Source: Beverwykella pulmonaria (lineage: Eukaryota > Ascomycota > Dothideomycetes > Pleosporales > Melanommataceae). Taken from it: 64,000 nt of DNA. Position 1 is the stretch's first letter. Every line of letters starts with the position of its first letter. The notes under the pieces were generated by a model that saw nothing but the letters and a program-made list of their open reading frames with translations, did not search any database and was not told where the DNA came from. The position numbers were made by a program, and so were the translations under genes. Shown here in pieces: positions 36,014 through 47,468 of this stretch. Location: NCBI GenBank assembly GCA_001599595.1, contig BCHH01000006.1, positions 1,113,197 through 1,177,196 on the forward strand. Reading direction: 5' to 3'.

Positions 36014-36435
36014 GTGGAAATACACTAGGTGGGCGTGAAATTGGATGAGTTGTGTCGATGGGCACTACAATATTACATTTACTCATGATCTTATTTTCAC
36101 GACTCTCAGCAATCGTTTAGCGCGAGGGGTAAGAATAAAATTCACAGTAAGAAATACAGTATGAGATATTAGTTTGCGTGTTGGAAGATTAGGTGTCATC
36201 ATCACGTGACGTAACTCTAACCGTATTGGTAACTTTACATTTCTTTAATCTCAAAGTCTTAACAGAAAATAATCTACATTTCAGTACATGGTACTCGAGG
36301 GAAACAGTGACAGAATGAACCGGTAGATAGAGAGAAGCAACATTGTCAACTCTATTTTTGTATTTTAGATCAGACTGTGCTACAATTCTGTTTTTGTCTG
36401 ACTTGTCTCCAATTGAAGTACAAGCCGTTGTGTGC
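36014..36435. other. Intergenic, no gene seen
   Basis: AT-rich; a CACGTGACGTAA box lies near 36205. No gene supported. Confidence 0.5.
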
Positions 36436-36726
36436 CTAAAAATCGTAGATGGCCGTTTCCATTCCGGGCAATTCTTCGGATATCGGTGCTACCAATATCC
36501 GAGAATAGTTGGTGCCGGTGGGTTTGGGAATTCCAGGGTAGAAGGGTTGCCGACCGCCTCCATAATTGGAGTCTAGAGCTTTGGGTGGCATAAGTTGTGG
36601 ATTTTGTGGTTGCGCCAGAGTAATACTAATAAAAGCAGAAAGAGAGCCACCAGTATAGTCTTCCGAGCAGTGGAGTGTCAGTTGTACGGCGGGTAGTAGA
36701 AGCTGTTTTGCTGGAGTGCTGTCCAT
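36436..36726 (-). CDS. Small hypothetical protein, 96 aa
   Basis: Single open frame from ATG at 36726 (MDSTPAKQLLLPAVQLTLHC) to a stop at 36436. It is Pro/Gly rich in its second half (SNYGGGRQPFYPGIPKPTG). No signal peptide call is clear and no domain is recognised. It could be a genuine small protein or a chance frame. Confidence 0.25.
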   Translation of the reverse strand: MDSTPAKQLLLPAVQLTLHCSEDYTGGSLSAFISITLAQPQNPQLMPPKALDSNYGGGRQPFYPGIPKPTGTNYSRILVAPISEELPGMETAIYDF

Positions 36727-37062
36727 GGATAGGTGAGGTCGCAGAAGTGAAACAGGAGTGATGCAACAGGGGGTAAGATGTTGAGGTTGGTATTACGGCA
36801 GCGACAACCGAGCCAGACGCTTAAGCCACATTCATCTCACCGTTGTCCGTTCTTCGCTGGGACCTTCTTCCTTCCTTCCTTCCATCTTCACATCATAAGT
36901 TCTTTTTGTATTACGGCGCAAATCGGATAACAACTTATACGGCAAAAACTGTCCATCCCGACGCGCAAGCCGAGGAAGCGGAAACTGAGACTCATGCACT
37001 GACGTCTCGCGGCAATTGAGCACCTGTTCTATACGCAGCAGCCTCAGGTAAACACGAGCGAT
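36727..37062. other. Promoter region of the SDR gene
   Basis: A GGAAGGAAGG-like/CTTCC run near 36865-36885. No gene seen. Confidence 0.5.
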
Positions 37063-38024
37063 ATGGGTTTTGGATATGACCCCGGCCAGGATATACCTGA
37101 TCTCTCAGGAAAAGTGATACTTGTAACAGGAGGTATGTTCAGTAATTCGCCCTTAAGCCCTATGTTGTTGATCCCAACACAGGCACCGACGGACTGGGCA
37201 AACAGGCAATCCTCGCTCTCGGCAAGCACAACCCAGAACACATATTTTTCACGGGTCGCAACGTAGAAAAGGCAGATTCTGTCATTGCTGAGGTCGGAAA
37301 GGAAAAGGCTTTGTTCATCGAATGCGATCACGCATCTCTATCATCCGTTCGCCACGCCGCAGTGCAGTTCTCGCATGCCTCAAAACGGCTCGATATCTTG
37401 ATATGCAACGCAGGTGTAATGGCAATCCCACCCAGCCTAACGAAAGACGGGTATGAAGTGCAATTTGGCATCAATCATCTTAGCCACGCACTCTTGATCA
37501 AACTTCTCCTCCCTGCTCTGGAGAACACAGCAAAGGAGCAAGGCGATGCAAGGGTTGTCTCAATTGGTTCCCTCGGAGCCTCTCACACGCCTCCGGGGGG
37601 CATTGCATTCGAAGCTCTCAGAACCACACAGAATAACCTTGGCATGACCGCAAAATGGATGCGCTACGGCCAGAGCAAACTTGCGAATGTTATCTATGCT
37701 TCAGAACTAGCGAGGCAATGCCCATGGCTCACCACAGTTTCTCTGGAGCCCGGAACAGTCTGGACGGGCTTGCTGTCAAATCTGTCTTTCGTAGATCGAA
37801 TGTTTTTGTCGGCGGCGACTTGGTGGAAGACGATTGAGTTGCACGAAGGCGCATATAATACTTGCTGGGCTGCAACAACACAAAAAAGCGACATTCAATC
37901 CGGGAAAATGTACAAGCCGGTTGGAGTCCGTGTGCCCGCAATGGGCCACGTAGAAGACGAAAAACTGGCTAGAAAACTCTGGGACTGGACGCAGAAGGAA
38001 TTAGAGGCTTACGAACTCTCTTAA
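37063..38024 (+). CDS. Short-chain dehydrogenase/reductase (retinol/WW-oxidoreductase type)
   Basis: NAD(P)-dependent oxidoreductase with a Rossmann fold. Exons 37063-37132 and 37183-38024; 303 aa. Splicing completes the nucleotide-binding TGGTDGLGKQ (TGxxxGxG). Next come ICNAGVM (structural NAG) and INHLSHALL. The catalytic pair is YGQSK, preceded by the Ser-bearing VVSIGSLGASH. The fold and catalytic residues are complete, so it should be active. It ends 240 bp before the start of the double GST gene on the same strand, which suggests a shared role in small-molecule detoxification or biosynthesis, but this is inference. Confidence 0.92.
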
Positions 38025-38264
38025 TTCTCCATGTATGCAATGCAGGCTCAGACCTAATCGTTTCCATCACGCACCCGACTAATGAGTTCGATGTCATGAC
38101 GCATCGGCATCTGACTCGCTTGGGTCGAATCCCTGGGCCGATTCCATGTGACTGTGTGGGGTAGTTACAACATCAACGTAAACTGATTTTTCTTAGGAAC
38201 CAATATATATGTCTTAGATCAGATAGCTAACTGAAGTCCAACTTTCAGCGCAGTCGCGTTCGCA

Positions 38265-40186
38265 ATGTCCTCCACAGAGAAACCAATCTTGTTCCACTAC
38301 CCTCCATCCATATACTCGCACAGGGTACTGTGGTATTTATGGCTTCGTGGTATTCCATACGACGAATGTGTGAGCCGCCAATCCAACGCCTGTTCCCAAG
38401 GCTCTACTCACACACTTAGATTCAACCTGCGTATATGCCTCGCCCAGACCTGGCCTCAATCGATGTAAATTATCGTCGAATCCCAATCATGGCTATTGGG
38501 AAAGACGTCTATTGTGACTCGCGCCTAATCATATCCAAACTCGAGGCCCTCTACCCCGACAGCAACGTCGCGCCCTCAACCCCGGCCGAAGCCGGAGTCC
38601 GCAAACTGTTCGAAAGCTGGACTATTGATGGTGGTATCTTTGCTGCCTGCTGTAGTATGTAAGCCCCGGGCGCAAGGTCAGTTCCTTGTCGCAATGTGAG
38701 TGAGGGGTAGTACCTCGCAACTTTGTACAGGGCACTAATGTAGCACCCGCTGTCCTACACCTCATTCCTACTTTCTTCGAAGAACGGCGCTAACCTTGAT
38801 CCCTTGCTTTAAGAACTGCTTCCTTACTGGACCCCAAATGGGTTGCTGCAAGACAAAACCTTTCTCGATGACCGCCAGGGGCTAATGGGCGGAAGACGTA
38901 TGACGGCCGAGCTGATGGAGATGGGACGACCAGACGGCTTACAACACATGCGACAAGCGTTCGAGATGATGGAGTCCACATTCCTGGCCGATGGGCGCAA
39001 CTGGATCCTAGGCGGAAATGGGCCGAGCGTAGCGGATATAGACGGTGTGTGGCCCTTTGAATGGGTGGCCGTGGACCCGTATATGACCGAGTGTTTGCCA
39101 GAGGCGTTCTTCAACGAGATGAAGTTCCCGAAGACGTTTGCTTGGGTGAGAAGGTTCATGGATGAGGTCAAGGGGAAGAGGGCTCAGGCGTCGAAGCCGA
39201 CTAGATTGGAAGGAGATGTGATGAGGGAGCGGGTTGTCAATGCTTCCGCGCAACAAGAGGAGACGGCGGTGATCGAGGACGACCCGCTAAAGTTGAGAAG
39301 CGGGGATGAGGTCGAGGTGTACGCTTCAGATTATGGAATGAGCCATAGGGACCGAGGGAGCGTGGTCGGGCTGTCAATCACTGAAGTCGTAATCCGGAAT
39401 TCAAAGGGACTACACTTGCATTTCCCTCGATGGAACTTCCGCATCGAAAAAACTCAACCACCAAAGCCACTGATGCCTTCAGCTCCAAAGATCCCCGACA
39501 TGCGCCTCATATACCATCACGCATCACCGTACACACGTAAAGTCTTCATGCTCGCGTACGAACTCGGCCTCGAGCAAGCCATCACATTACAGAAAGTCGT
39601 CGTCTGTCCAATCCCCTTTCCAGGATGGAGCGACAACAACGAAGAAGTCGCTGCCTTCAACCCTATGGCCAAGATCCCTTGCCTCGTTTCTGACGACGTA
39701 CCTGGCGGTATCTACGACTCCCGGATTATCTGCGACTATTTAGAGAACCTAGCGTCCGTATCCCACAAGAAAGATAGTCGGTACTGGCAGTTACACACCC
39801 TGGGCGCTTGTGCAGACGGTATCATGGACGCTGCAATCCTCATAGCGTATGAGAAGCGGATCCGAGAAGATCGGGGATTGAAGTTTGACGAGTGGATCGA
39901 AGGGCAAAAGACAAAGATGCTGCGCGGATTAGATAGGCTCGAGGTCGCTGCAAAAGAAGGACTCTTAGTAGAGCCACCGAGCAGTGGGCCGGCGTCGGCG
40001 GATAACGTTGCGGTGGCGGTTGCGGTGGCAATGATGGATCAGATGATGTTTCTGGGGATTAAGTGGAGGGAGTCTAGACCTGAGCTTGTTAAATGGTTTG
40101 GTAAGTGGGAAGGAAGGAGCTCGTTCCTGCAAACGCCTCCGGACAAGGATTGGAGTGGGAATTCGAAGGGTGTGTCAAAGATTTGA
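38265..40186 (+). CDS. Tandem glutathione S-transferase fusion (GST-linker-GST)
   Basis: Exons 38265-38369, 38420-38654 and 38814-40186; 570 aa, more than twice a usual GST. The first GST (about 1-230) opens FHYPPSIYSHRVLWYLWLRG, with CDSRLIISKLEALYP in its thioredoxin part and an all-helical C-terminal part. A linker follows with a small beta-rich segment: RSGDEVEVYASDYG, HRDRGSVVGLS, HFPRWNFRI. A complete second GST starts at about residue 343 (MRLIYHHASPYTRKVFMLAY), with FNPMAKIPCLV and YDSRIICDYLEN. Linker and second GST lie in the same exon as the end of the first, with no stop, so this is a real fusion in the DNA. Probable cytosolic conjugation or isomerisation enzyme; substrates unknown. 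Confidence 0.9.
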
Positions 40187-40257
40187 AGTGGCAGCGGGCT
40201 CAGGAGTCCTTCACGGGAGAACATGCTATTGGCAATGCGATAGAGACTCTACTATCT

Positions 40258-40495
40258 GTTCGTCTTCTCCCATATATTGAGATTCTCCATCTACTAGTCT
40301 TCGTCACCTCTAGCCTCCGCTCTCTATTGGTCTCACAGTTATTGAACGTCTTTATCTCTTGCCTGCGTTATCCGTGATCTCCTCCATATATTGGTCTACT
40401 CCATCTCTCAGTTTTATCTATCTCTAGGTCTTCTCCATCAGTTGGTCCTCTCCATCTATCGGACTTCTTGGTCTCTCAGACTTCTCCCTTTCAGT
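40258..40495 (+). repeat. Degenerate CT-rich minisatellite-like tract
   Basis: Repeated variants of CTCCATCTATTGGTCT: CTCCATCTACTAGTCT, CTCCATATATTGGTCTA, CTCCATCAGTTGGTCCT, CTCCATCTATCGGACT. Spacing is irregular. It lies between the convergent ends of the double GST gene and the hydrolase pseudogene. Confidence 0.55.
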
Positions 40496-40620
40496 CGAAA
40501 ATGAGTGTATACCAATATACCACGCCAAAAACAGCCTTAAAATCACTTTGCAGTCTCAAACAAACTTTCACAGCTAGCTCCGGACACACCATCATTTAAC
40601 AATGCGCACACTCTAACACA

Positions 40621-41103
40621 ATTGATCTTCTGGTGGTAGCTCGGCGAACAGTGCTTTCGCGGTGATTTCTTGGGACATGGACTCGATGTAGTTGCTCTCT
40701 TCGCCTCTCGGATTTACGGGAATTCTCGTGCGGGGAGGTCTTTGATGTTTAACCCGACGGTAGTGGGAATTGTTGATGAGAGGATGAGATACGTGACCGC
40801 ACCTTGTTTTCCCGCCCGTGCGAGCAGATCGCGAGAGGCCTTTTCAGGTTTCCATTGCGATGAAACCCCCGTACGAATTTCCGACGATAATTACATTTTT
40901 GTCTTGGTCCATAAGTGCTGTGGCGGTGGAACGGACGTATGCCGTATCGTCGTATGTGCCTGCAGGTGTGGAGGGGCAGGGGCCTTGAGGCACGGAAGGG
41001 AGGTCCAGGGGTGGTGGACTATGTAGCCGCTGGATGACTTTGTGGAAGTGGAAGGGCTGAAACCTCCAGGTATGAATATTGAGGAGGGTTTTGAAGGGGC
41101 CAT
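40621..41103 (-). pseudogene. Alpha/beta-hydrolase (salicylate-esterase-like), frameshifted
   Basis: Begins at ATG 41103 with MAPSKPSSIFIPGGFSPS, the opening strand of this hydrolase family. After a one-base shift near 41050 it continues as FHKVIQRLHSPPPLDLPSV and DDTAYVRSTATALMDQDKN. Then comes IIVGNSYGGFIAMET, with the nucleophile Ser in GNSYGG (about 40862-40885). A TGA at 40844-40846 follows. A further frame change leads to DLLARAGKQGAVTYLILSST. Another ends with NYIESMSQEITAKALFAELP. No intron with proper sites explains the shifts. The order of motifs is intact, so the gene died relatively recently. Confidence 0.7.
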
Positions 41104-43113
41104 ATATACAGTCTTCACTGGACGCCTGGAGGGATCCCTGATCCGATTTCCAAGCAGCTGCTCGGTGTAGTGTACTCGGTGCCGAGGAATGGATCGATTC
41201 GCGAGGTGGTGCAATGTTCTAAGAAACTTCGGATGTTCTTGAATCGACATTCTTATGCATGAAATCGCATCGCAATTGAAGAGACAAAGAATTAGCCGAA
41301 CGAAAGAAGAGAAGACAGATAAACAGACTGGTAATCTTACATTTTACAGCATTAGGTATGAGTCGTTGTGACTACCTAAGTACACGGAAAATGAGATGTC
41401 GATGAATTAGGAAACCTCGCTGCCAGACTTTGACTAGTCGCAGCTTCTCACGTGACTCATGAGCATCTGACCAACCTTAACAGACTTCACTCTTGTCGCT
41501 CATTCTCATCAACACAGTCACGCCTCATCACGACCGGATGAACCCAGTGAAATTCAACATAACTGCGAAGCCTCTCAATTAAGAAGACGTGAAGGCGCGG
41601 TTGTGCGCTTGCAATTTCGGCCCGCCTCGTGCTCCATGAGATACTTTCAGCCTCATTACTCCAGAACCGGGTATCGGGAAATCGCTTATCTACATATCGC
41701 CAATCTTCGAAGGATCATGAGGCGCGAAATGTTCCGATTCCAGGTGCCGAGTTGGCAGACTAGTCCACACAAATGTTGAAACGCTCTGGGCCCACATCAC
41801 ACAGATTGCGACGCAGACCATCTGTTTGTGTCCCACCAGTGGTAGCTTCGTATACCCATGCGCATACAATCGCGTCACTATTTACTGCTGCCTAGAATAT
41901 GGGGAATATTGAAAAGGTGAGTAGACCACTCACTCGCCGAGTCTCCTTCAGCAACATTTCACCTCTTGCAGTGCCCCTTATCCTTAGCCCTCAACTCGCA
42001 GTATCAGTCACTTGAGTGTTTTTGCTAGGAATGGTATGTGCAGACTTGGTCCTTTTCGATGCGAGGCTCTTGGACAGACAAGCTCCACGGATACTGGCAG
42101 CACTCCGACACCTAACAGGTTTATTTCAAGATTAATGAGCGCTGATTGGACGTAAAGAAAGTTGGGCACCTGTCTGAACTGACGATGTGTACTTGCGCTG
42201 AAGCATTATTTTCGTCCTAATCCCTGTTTTCCCAAACTCTTCAGGATTCAGAGGCTGCATGAGCATTGCTAACGTTTCTAGCGCTGCGTCCGATAAGAAA
42301 GCAATATCAGCGCGCACGATGTTGACCGAGTACGAGAGTGAGGTCGAGCCGATTCTTGAACTATGCGCTGCAAAAATACCGAAGGCGAGCAAGCAGCATA
42401 AACGTTGTACTGATCCTACGTCTTGGTTCATATGATCAATGATATCCCTTCACCAAGACGGGTACAGGAATAAACTCTCGTGGGACGGGTGTTAGCTCCA
42501 TCTTCAACCTTCTTCAACCGAACACCTGTCTAGACCCTCCAGATATACGCTATCTATTCTAGGCATAACGCTGCGTACTCCTGCATGCGGTTTCGTCGGT
42601 ATACTTCCACATATCGCCATCACCAGTTGAATCCGTGGTTTGAAGCTTTTCCGTTTCAGCCACATTCACGCACCATCATCAGGTATGAAACTCCAAACAA
42701 GGTGATTTGGAATGCCGAGCCTATCATAACACGCCGTACATTGCCTTTCATAGCACCGGTAGTCGGGTGAACGTCGTCGGATCGGCACCCACACTTTCCT
42801 ATCTCGTCTCACCTTCGACTGCTTGTCTGGGAACATGGTCAGAAGACAGGAAGGCATATCTAGACATGAGAGGTCACTGATAAGCATGAAGCAGAAATGA
42901 ACTTAGCCAGCGCCCCCCGGTGGATAGTGAGGATCCGAGAATGCATCCCTCTCCTTCATAGTCCTCATGCTCAGCTGAAGCAAAGTATTGTACTTTTCGC
43001 TCTTTCTGCTCATTTATTTCTTTCATGAGAGCTGTGCTCATTTGAACCCATTCTTTTATATAATATTAATATCAGTGGCATTGTGGGCCGGAACCGCAAG
43101 CCGCTTTGCGACC
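41104..43113. other. Gene-poor region, no supported gene
   Basis: About 2 kb. A minus-strand frame at 42132-42431 (99 codons, ATG start MNQDVGSVQRLCCLLAFG) is open but has no recognisable domain. A CACGTGACTCATGAG box lies near 41451. Otherwise nothing seen. Confidence 0.45.
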
Positions 43114-45761
43114 ATGACTATGGACGAGAAAAGGTCCTCCAAGTCGAGCAGTGTTTTCAGTGGAGAGAGTACACCATTGGCCTCTTTACAGAAACGCTTG
43201 ACGACATGGGATCTCAACCTACCAGATGATGCATTGTCTTCGATTTACACCATCGACAAAGACAATGAAGCGGCCCTCAAAGATGACGACTCTATCCGCA
43301 AGGACGACGAATCGGTCTTCAAGGAGCCCATTCCAATCATTGCGGATGTCAATGAAGAGAACTCTCCTTACGCCGAAGTGCGAGCTGCTGTTCCCAATTT
43401 TGACGAAGACATGCCGGCGAACACCATCCGTGCCTGGGTGCTGGGCCTCACCCTCTCTTTCTTCGGCGCAGCGGTCAACACCATCTTCTCTTTGAGAAAC
43501 CCCGTCATTGGTATCGGTGTTATTGTCGCCCAGGTATTTCAAAACTCTGCTGGCAATGATGTTTAGGCGCTCATATACCTCCAGCTTATTGCCTATGTTC
43601 TCGGAAATGCATGGGCGAGGTTCCTCCCTGACAAGCAGCACAGAACCTTCGGTATCAACTGGAACCTCAACCCAGGCCCATTCAACGTCAAGGAGCATGC
43701 TATCATCGTTGTGATGGCCAATGTCTCGTTCGGAACAGCATACGCTACCGACATCATACTAGCACAGAAAGTTTTCTACAAGCAAGACTTCGGCATAGCA
43801 TTCCAGCTACTTCTAACCATCACAACTTCCAGCGTCGGGTACGGCATCGCTGGTTTCTTACGACGCTTTCTTGTCTATCCGGCAGCGATGATCTGGCCAA
43901 GCAATCTTGTCAGCGTGAGTCTCCTGCACGCGATGCACGAGAAGGAAGAGGATCTAGACCCCACCGTTTGGGGTGGCAATATGACGAGATATAAGTGGTT
44001 TGGCGTCATATTCTTGGCCTCGTATCTTTATTACTGGATTCCCGGGTTCTTCGCGCAGTTTCTTTCCATCTTTGTCTTCATCACGTGGATCTTCCCTCAG
44101 AATCCGGTGGTCAACCAGATCTTTGGAGGCTCGACGGGGTTGGGTATGCTGCCTTTGACTCTAGACTGGACGACAATTACTGGCTTTACTGGCAACCCAA
44201 TGATTCCGCCTTGGCACGCAATCGCGAACACCTTGATCGGAGTCGTGACCTTCTACGTGTTTGGGTCCCTTGCTGTCCATTACAGTGGCTCCTGGTACGC
44301 ACAGTACCTACCAATGAGGTAAGTTGTTAATTTTTGGTGGAATTATAATTTTATTTCTCATACTTTACAGCGATTCCACCACCTACGACAATACAGGCGT
44401 CAAGTACAACGTGAGCCGCATAGTGACGGAGAGGCTCACCTTAAACGAAGAGGCATACAAAGCATATTCACCGCTATTCCTGTCAACGACCTTCTCGTTA
44501 ACATACGGTCTGTCATTCGCGACCATTGCCTCTGTCGTCGTCTATACATATCTCAACTATCGTCACGTCATCGTGGCTCAATTCAAGAACTCCAAAACAG
44601 AGAAACCAGATATCCACCAGAAACTGATGGAGAAATATCCGGAAGTGCCTGAATGGTGGTACGGAATACTCTTCGTTCTCATGTTTACACTGTCATTGGT
44701 CACCGTCCTTGCTTATCCGACAGAATTCGTATGGTGGGCGTTCATCATGTCGATCGCCTTCGCAACCGTCATGTCACTTCCGATTGGGATTATCCAAGCC
44801 ATCACAAATCTTCAGATCGGGTTGAATGTCATCACAGAATTCATCATGGGGTATATGCAGCCTGGTAAACCGCTTGCGTTGATGATGTTCAAGACATACG
44901 GATACATTACGGCAAGTAGCGCTTTGGGCTTCGTGGGAGATCTGAAATTGTAAGTCCTTACTCTTTTAAGGTTGTAATAGTAGTCACTAACACCACTACC
45001 AGTGGACACTACATGAAAATCCCACCCAGGACTATGTTCACAGCTCAAGTCGTTGCAACAACACTCTCCTGCTTTGTTCAAATTGGTATGCCATCCCTAA
45101 ACAAGTTAGGAGTGACGCTAACACATCCATAGCCGTTCTCAACTTTGCTCTTAACAATATTGAAGGTATCTGCGAAATTGACCAAAAGCAGCGCTTCTCC
45201 TGCCCTGGGGGCCGCGTCTTCTTCTCGGCATCCGTCATCTGGGGACTGCTCGGACCCGGCAGGATTTTCAGCCCAGGACAAATCTATGGTCCTCTGCTTT
45301 GGTTCTTCCCAGCTGGTATTTTAGTTACCATCATCATGCACTTTGCAGCAAAGAAAATAAAGCCGCTGAGATATGCCATGACGCCTATTATCTTCGGTGG
45401 CGGCCAATCTATTCCGCCGGCCAGTCCGATGAACTATCTGACGTGGGGTATTGTCGGTTGGTTCTTCCAGAAGTATATTAAGACAAGGAATTTCCGGTGG
45501 TGGGCGCGGCTTAATTACATTACGGCTGTTGGATTAGACACTGGACTTGCCATCAGCACGTTGACGATTTTCTTCATCTTCACGATCAACAAGATAGACG
45601 CGCCGCAGTGGTGGTAAGTTCAACCTTGTACTAGACACATAGAATGCATGCTCACAGTGAATAGGGGTAATACCGTGATTTCTTCGACAATGGACGCCAC
45701 AGATACTGCCATCCAAGCTAAACTTCCCAAAGGTCAGACATTTGGACCGAGGGTTTGGTGA
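43114..45761 (+). CDS. OPT-family oligopeptide transporter
   Basis: Proton-coupled importer of small peptides (or peptide-like/metal-chelate substrates) in the plasma membrane. Exons 43114-43533, 43567-44318, 44371-44949, 45003-45085, 45133-45613 and 45665-45761; 803 aa, typical. The charged, Ser-rich N-terminus of about 95 residues ends in NTIRAWVLGLTLSFFGAA. The OPT hallmark NPGPFNVKEH is in exon 2. Further family marks are IPPWHAIANT, DLKFGHYMKIPPRTMF, GPGRIFSPGQIYGPLLWF, PASPMNYLTWGIVGWFFQ and the C-terminal QWWGNTV. Five GT-AG introns of 33-53 bp; the first (43534-43566) is only 33 bp, so its limits are less sure. Confidence 0.94.
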
Positions 45762-46862
45762 ACGCTGTTCACTCTGGTTATATAACTACTGAAATCGGTC
45801 ACTACAGTAGCCCTGGCATTTCACCTTTAATAAGCCTGTCTTTATCCGATTCTGATGTAAATTATCATAAATACTATGCTTGCGGTTGCTATTCAAATGG
45901 TACATATATTACAGCTTCCGCGTATGTTATGGCAAGGGCGCGCAGCATAAATGTTAGCTTCGGCGGCATTAACTATTGTAGTTCTTTGACGCACTGTTGC
46001 ACGTCCTTTAGTAATAGCAGGTTCTGCTTTTCGTACGTCTCGCAGAGATATCTATCGCTCTCGTAGCCCAATCTCAACTTCAATCATATTTCTAAAGATA
46101 GAGGTTTACTCGGTGAGGGTCCCACTCTCATACGCCGTCATATCACTGTCCTTCAAGATTAAATATCTTCAATGTGAACGCTTCCCGATCGATGTCATTT
46201 TGGAGATATTTGTTGCAGACAGTTATCTTTCCGGCGGGGAATGGGTCAGCCTTTAAGGCCTGCCGGTGAAGAAGTCAAGGTCTAACCAATTGAAGTTTCA
46301 GGAGTACTTGAATAATGAGGGGAAGTTAAAGAGGTTAGTAATAGAAACTTCGAAACGGAAGTTCGACTTCATAGAACTCAGAGTTGGTGAAAGAAATAGC
46401 AGGCGCGTCGCTAGTAGATGTAAATACTGCGCGCCCATCGTTAAGTAACATTGCATCACGTGGATTCTGCATCTTTGTCCCAAAATGAAATAGTTTATCA
46501 AGATATCTAGAACATATACACGTGCGATACGGAAACTACGAACCCACACGCCCACTCAGTCTCCACTTCAGTCGACTTCCAGATATGATATTCCTCTGCC
46601 CTAAGCATAAGAAGCTCGTCATTCAATCGCTGAATCCCCAGCTACTGAGGTTGGGATATAGATAATTCCTGGAACTGTGATCAGTGCACCAGCACATTGA
46701 TTCCCACTATGTCATATTAGTATATCCTGTAGCATTTGATTATCGATGGAGAATTTTCTAAATCATAAAATTAGAATAGAATGATTTGTTGCCTTCTGAC
46801 GGCCGGTGGGTCACATGATGAGCCTTCTTCGCAGGATATGGCTACTGATCAACCTCACCAGC
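45762..46862. other. Gene-poor AT-rich region
   Basis: Short frames only; no domain or splice-consistent gene. It ends at the left target-site duplication of the LINE remnant. Confidence 0.5.
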
Positions 46863-46879
46863 TTAAACATTAATTATTA
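46863..46879 (+). repeat. Target-site duplication, left copy
   Basis: TTAAACATTAATTATTA, identical over 17 bp to 47452-47468. It abuts the (TAA)n 3' end of the minus-strand element. Confidence 0.85.
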
Positions 46880-47451
46880 TTATTATTTATTCCATTTACC
46901 GTCTGGTACCGGCCCTGGCTGGAGCCATGCAGACTTTTGCCTAAGGAAAACCCTATCTACAAGGAAAACCCTTCGTATGCCTTATATACTGTTAGTACGC
47001 TTGAGCGTATATAGCTATTTCTTCAACAATCGACCGCCCGTCCTGTCACACTTGCCCCTATGTATAGAGGAAATCAAGAAAGAGATTGAGGGAAAGTAGG
47101 TAGTAGGGTTAGGAGAGAGAGGAAGGAGGGAAGTGGGGGGAAGAGAGAGGGAGAGAGGAGAAAGGGTAAGGTTCAGGTATTCCCTTCGTCGTCGTTACGC
47201 CTTCGTTCCCACGTTGATAGTCCGTCTGCTTGCTGGTATTTGTCGATTGTCTCGTTCTCTAGCTCTTTTGCTACTGCTCCTGTCTGTGGGTGGTCTCCTA
47301 GCACTTCGTGCAGGCGTTCGCAGCGCAGACGGGGCAGTAATGTCTTGCGGTCGTATCTTGGGCAGTGGAAGACTACATGTTGTACTGTCTGCTCGCGCCA
47401 CCCGCATGCACATTCCTTTGTAACGCCAGGGACTTGTTGAGTAGTTAGCCA
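46880..47451 (-). mobile_element. 5'-truncated non-LTR retrotransposon (LINE, I/Tad-like tail)
   Basis: A 572-bp insertion between two perfect 17-bp direct repeats. On the minus strand it holds the last part of an ORF2-type protein (about 47451 to a stop at 47173-47175). This part contains the Cys/His motif ECACGWREQTVQHVVFHCPRY, shared by the C-termini of many fungal LINE polyproteins, and then about 60 more codons. A 3' untranslated part of about 290 bp follows, ending in (TAA)n next to the duplication. The 5' truncation, simple A-rich tail and long target duplication together are the marks of target-primed reverse transcription. It cannot move by itself. Confidence 0.8.
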
Positions 47452-47468
47452 TTAAACATTAATTATTA
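47452..47468 (+). repeat. Target-site duplication, right copy
   Basis: TTAAACATTAATTATTA, the second copy of the duplication, bordering the truncated 5' end of the element. Confidence 0.85.

Noticed and set aside
38105..38155. tRNA-like GGGTCGAATCCC T-loop sequence
   Set aside because: No matching acceptor stem, D-arm or anticodon arm could be found around it.
47133..47423. Plus-strand Leu-rich frame as a membrane protein
   Set aside because: It is the antisense shadow of the LINE coding tail on the minus strand.
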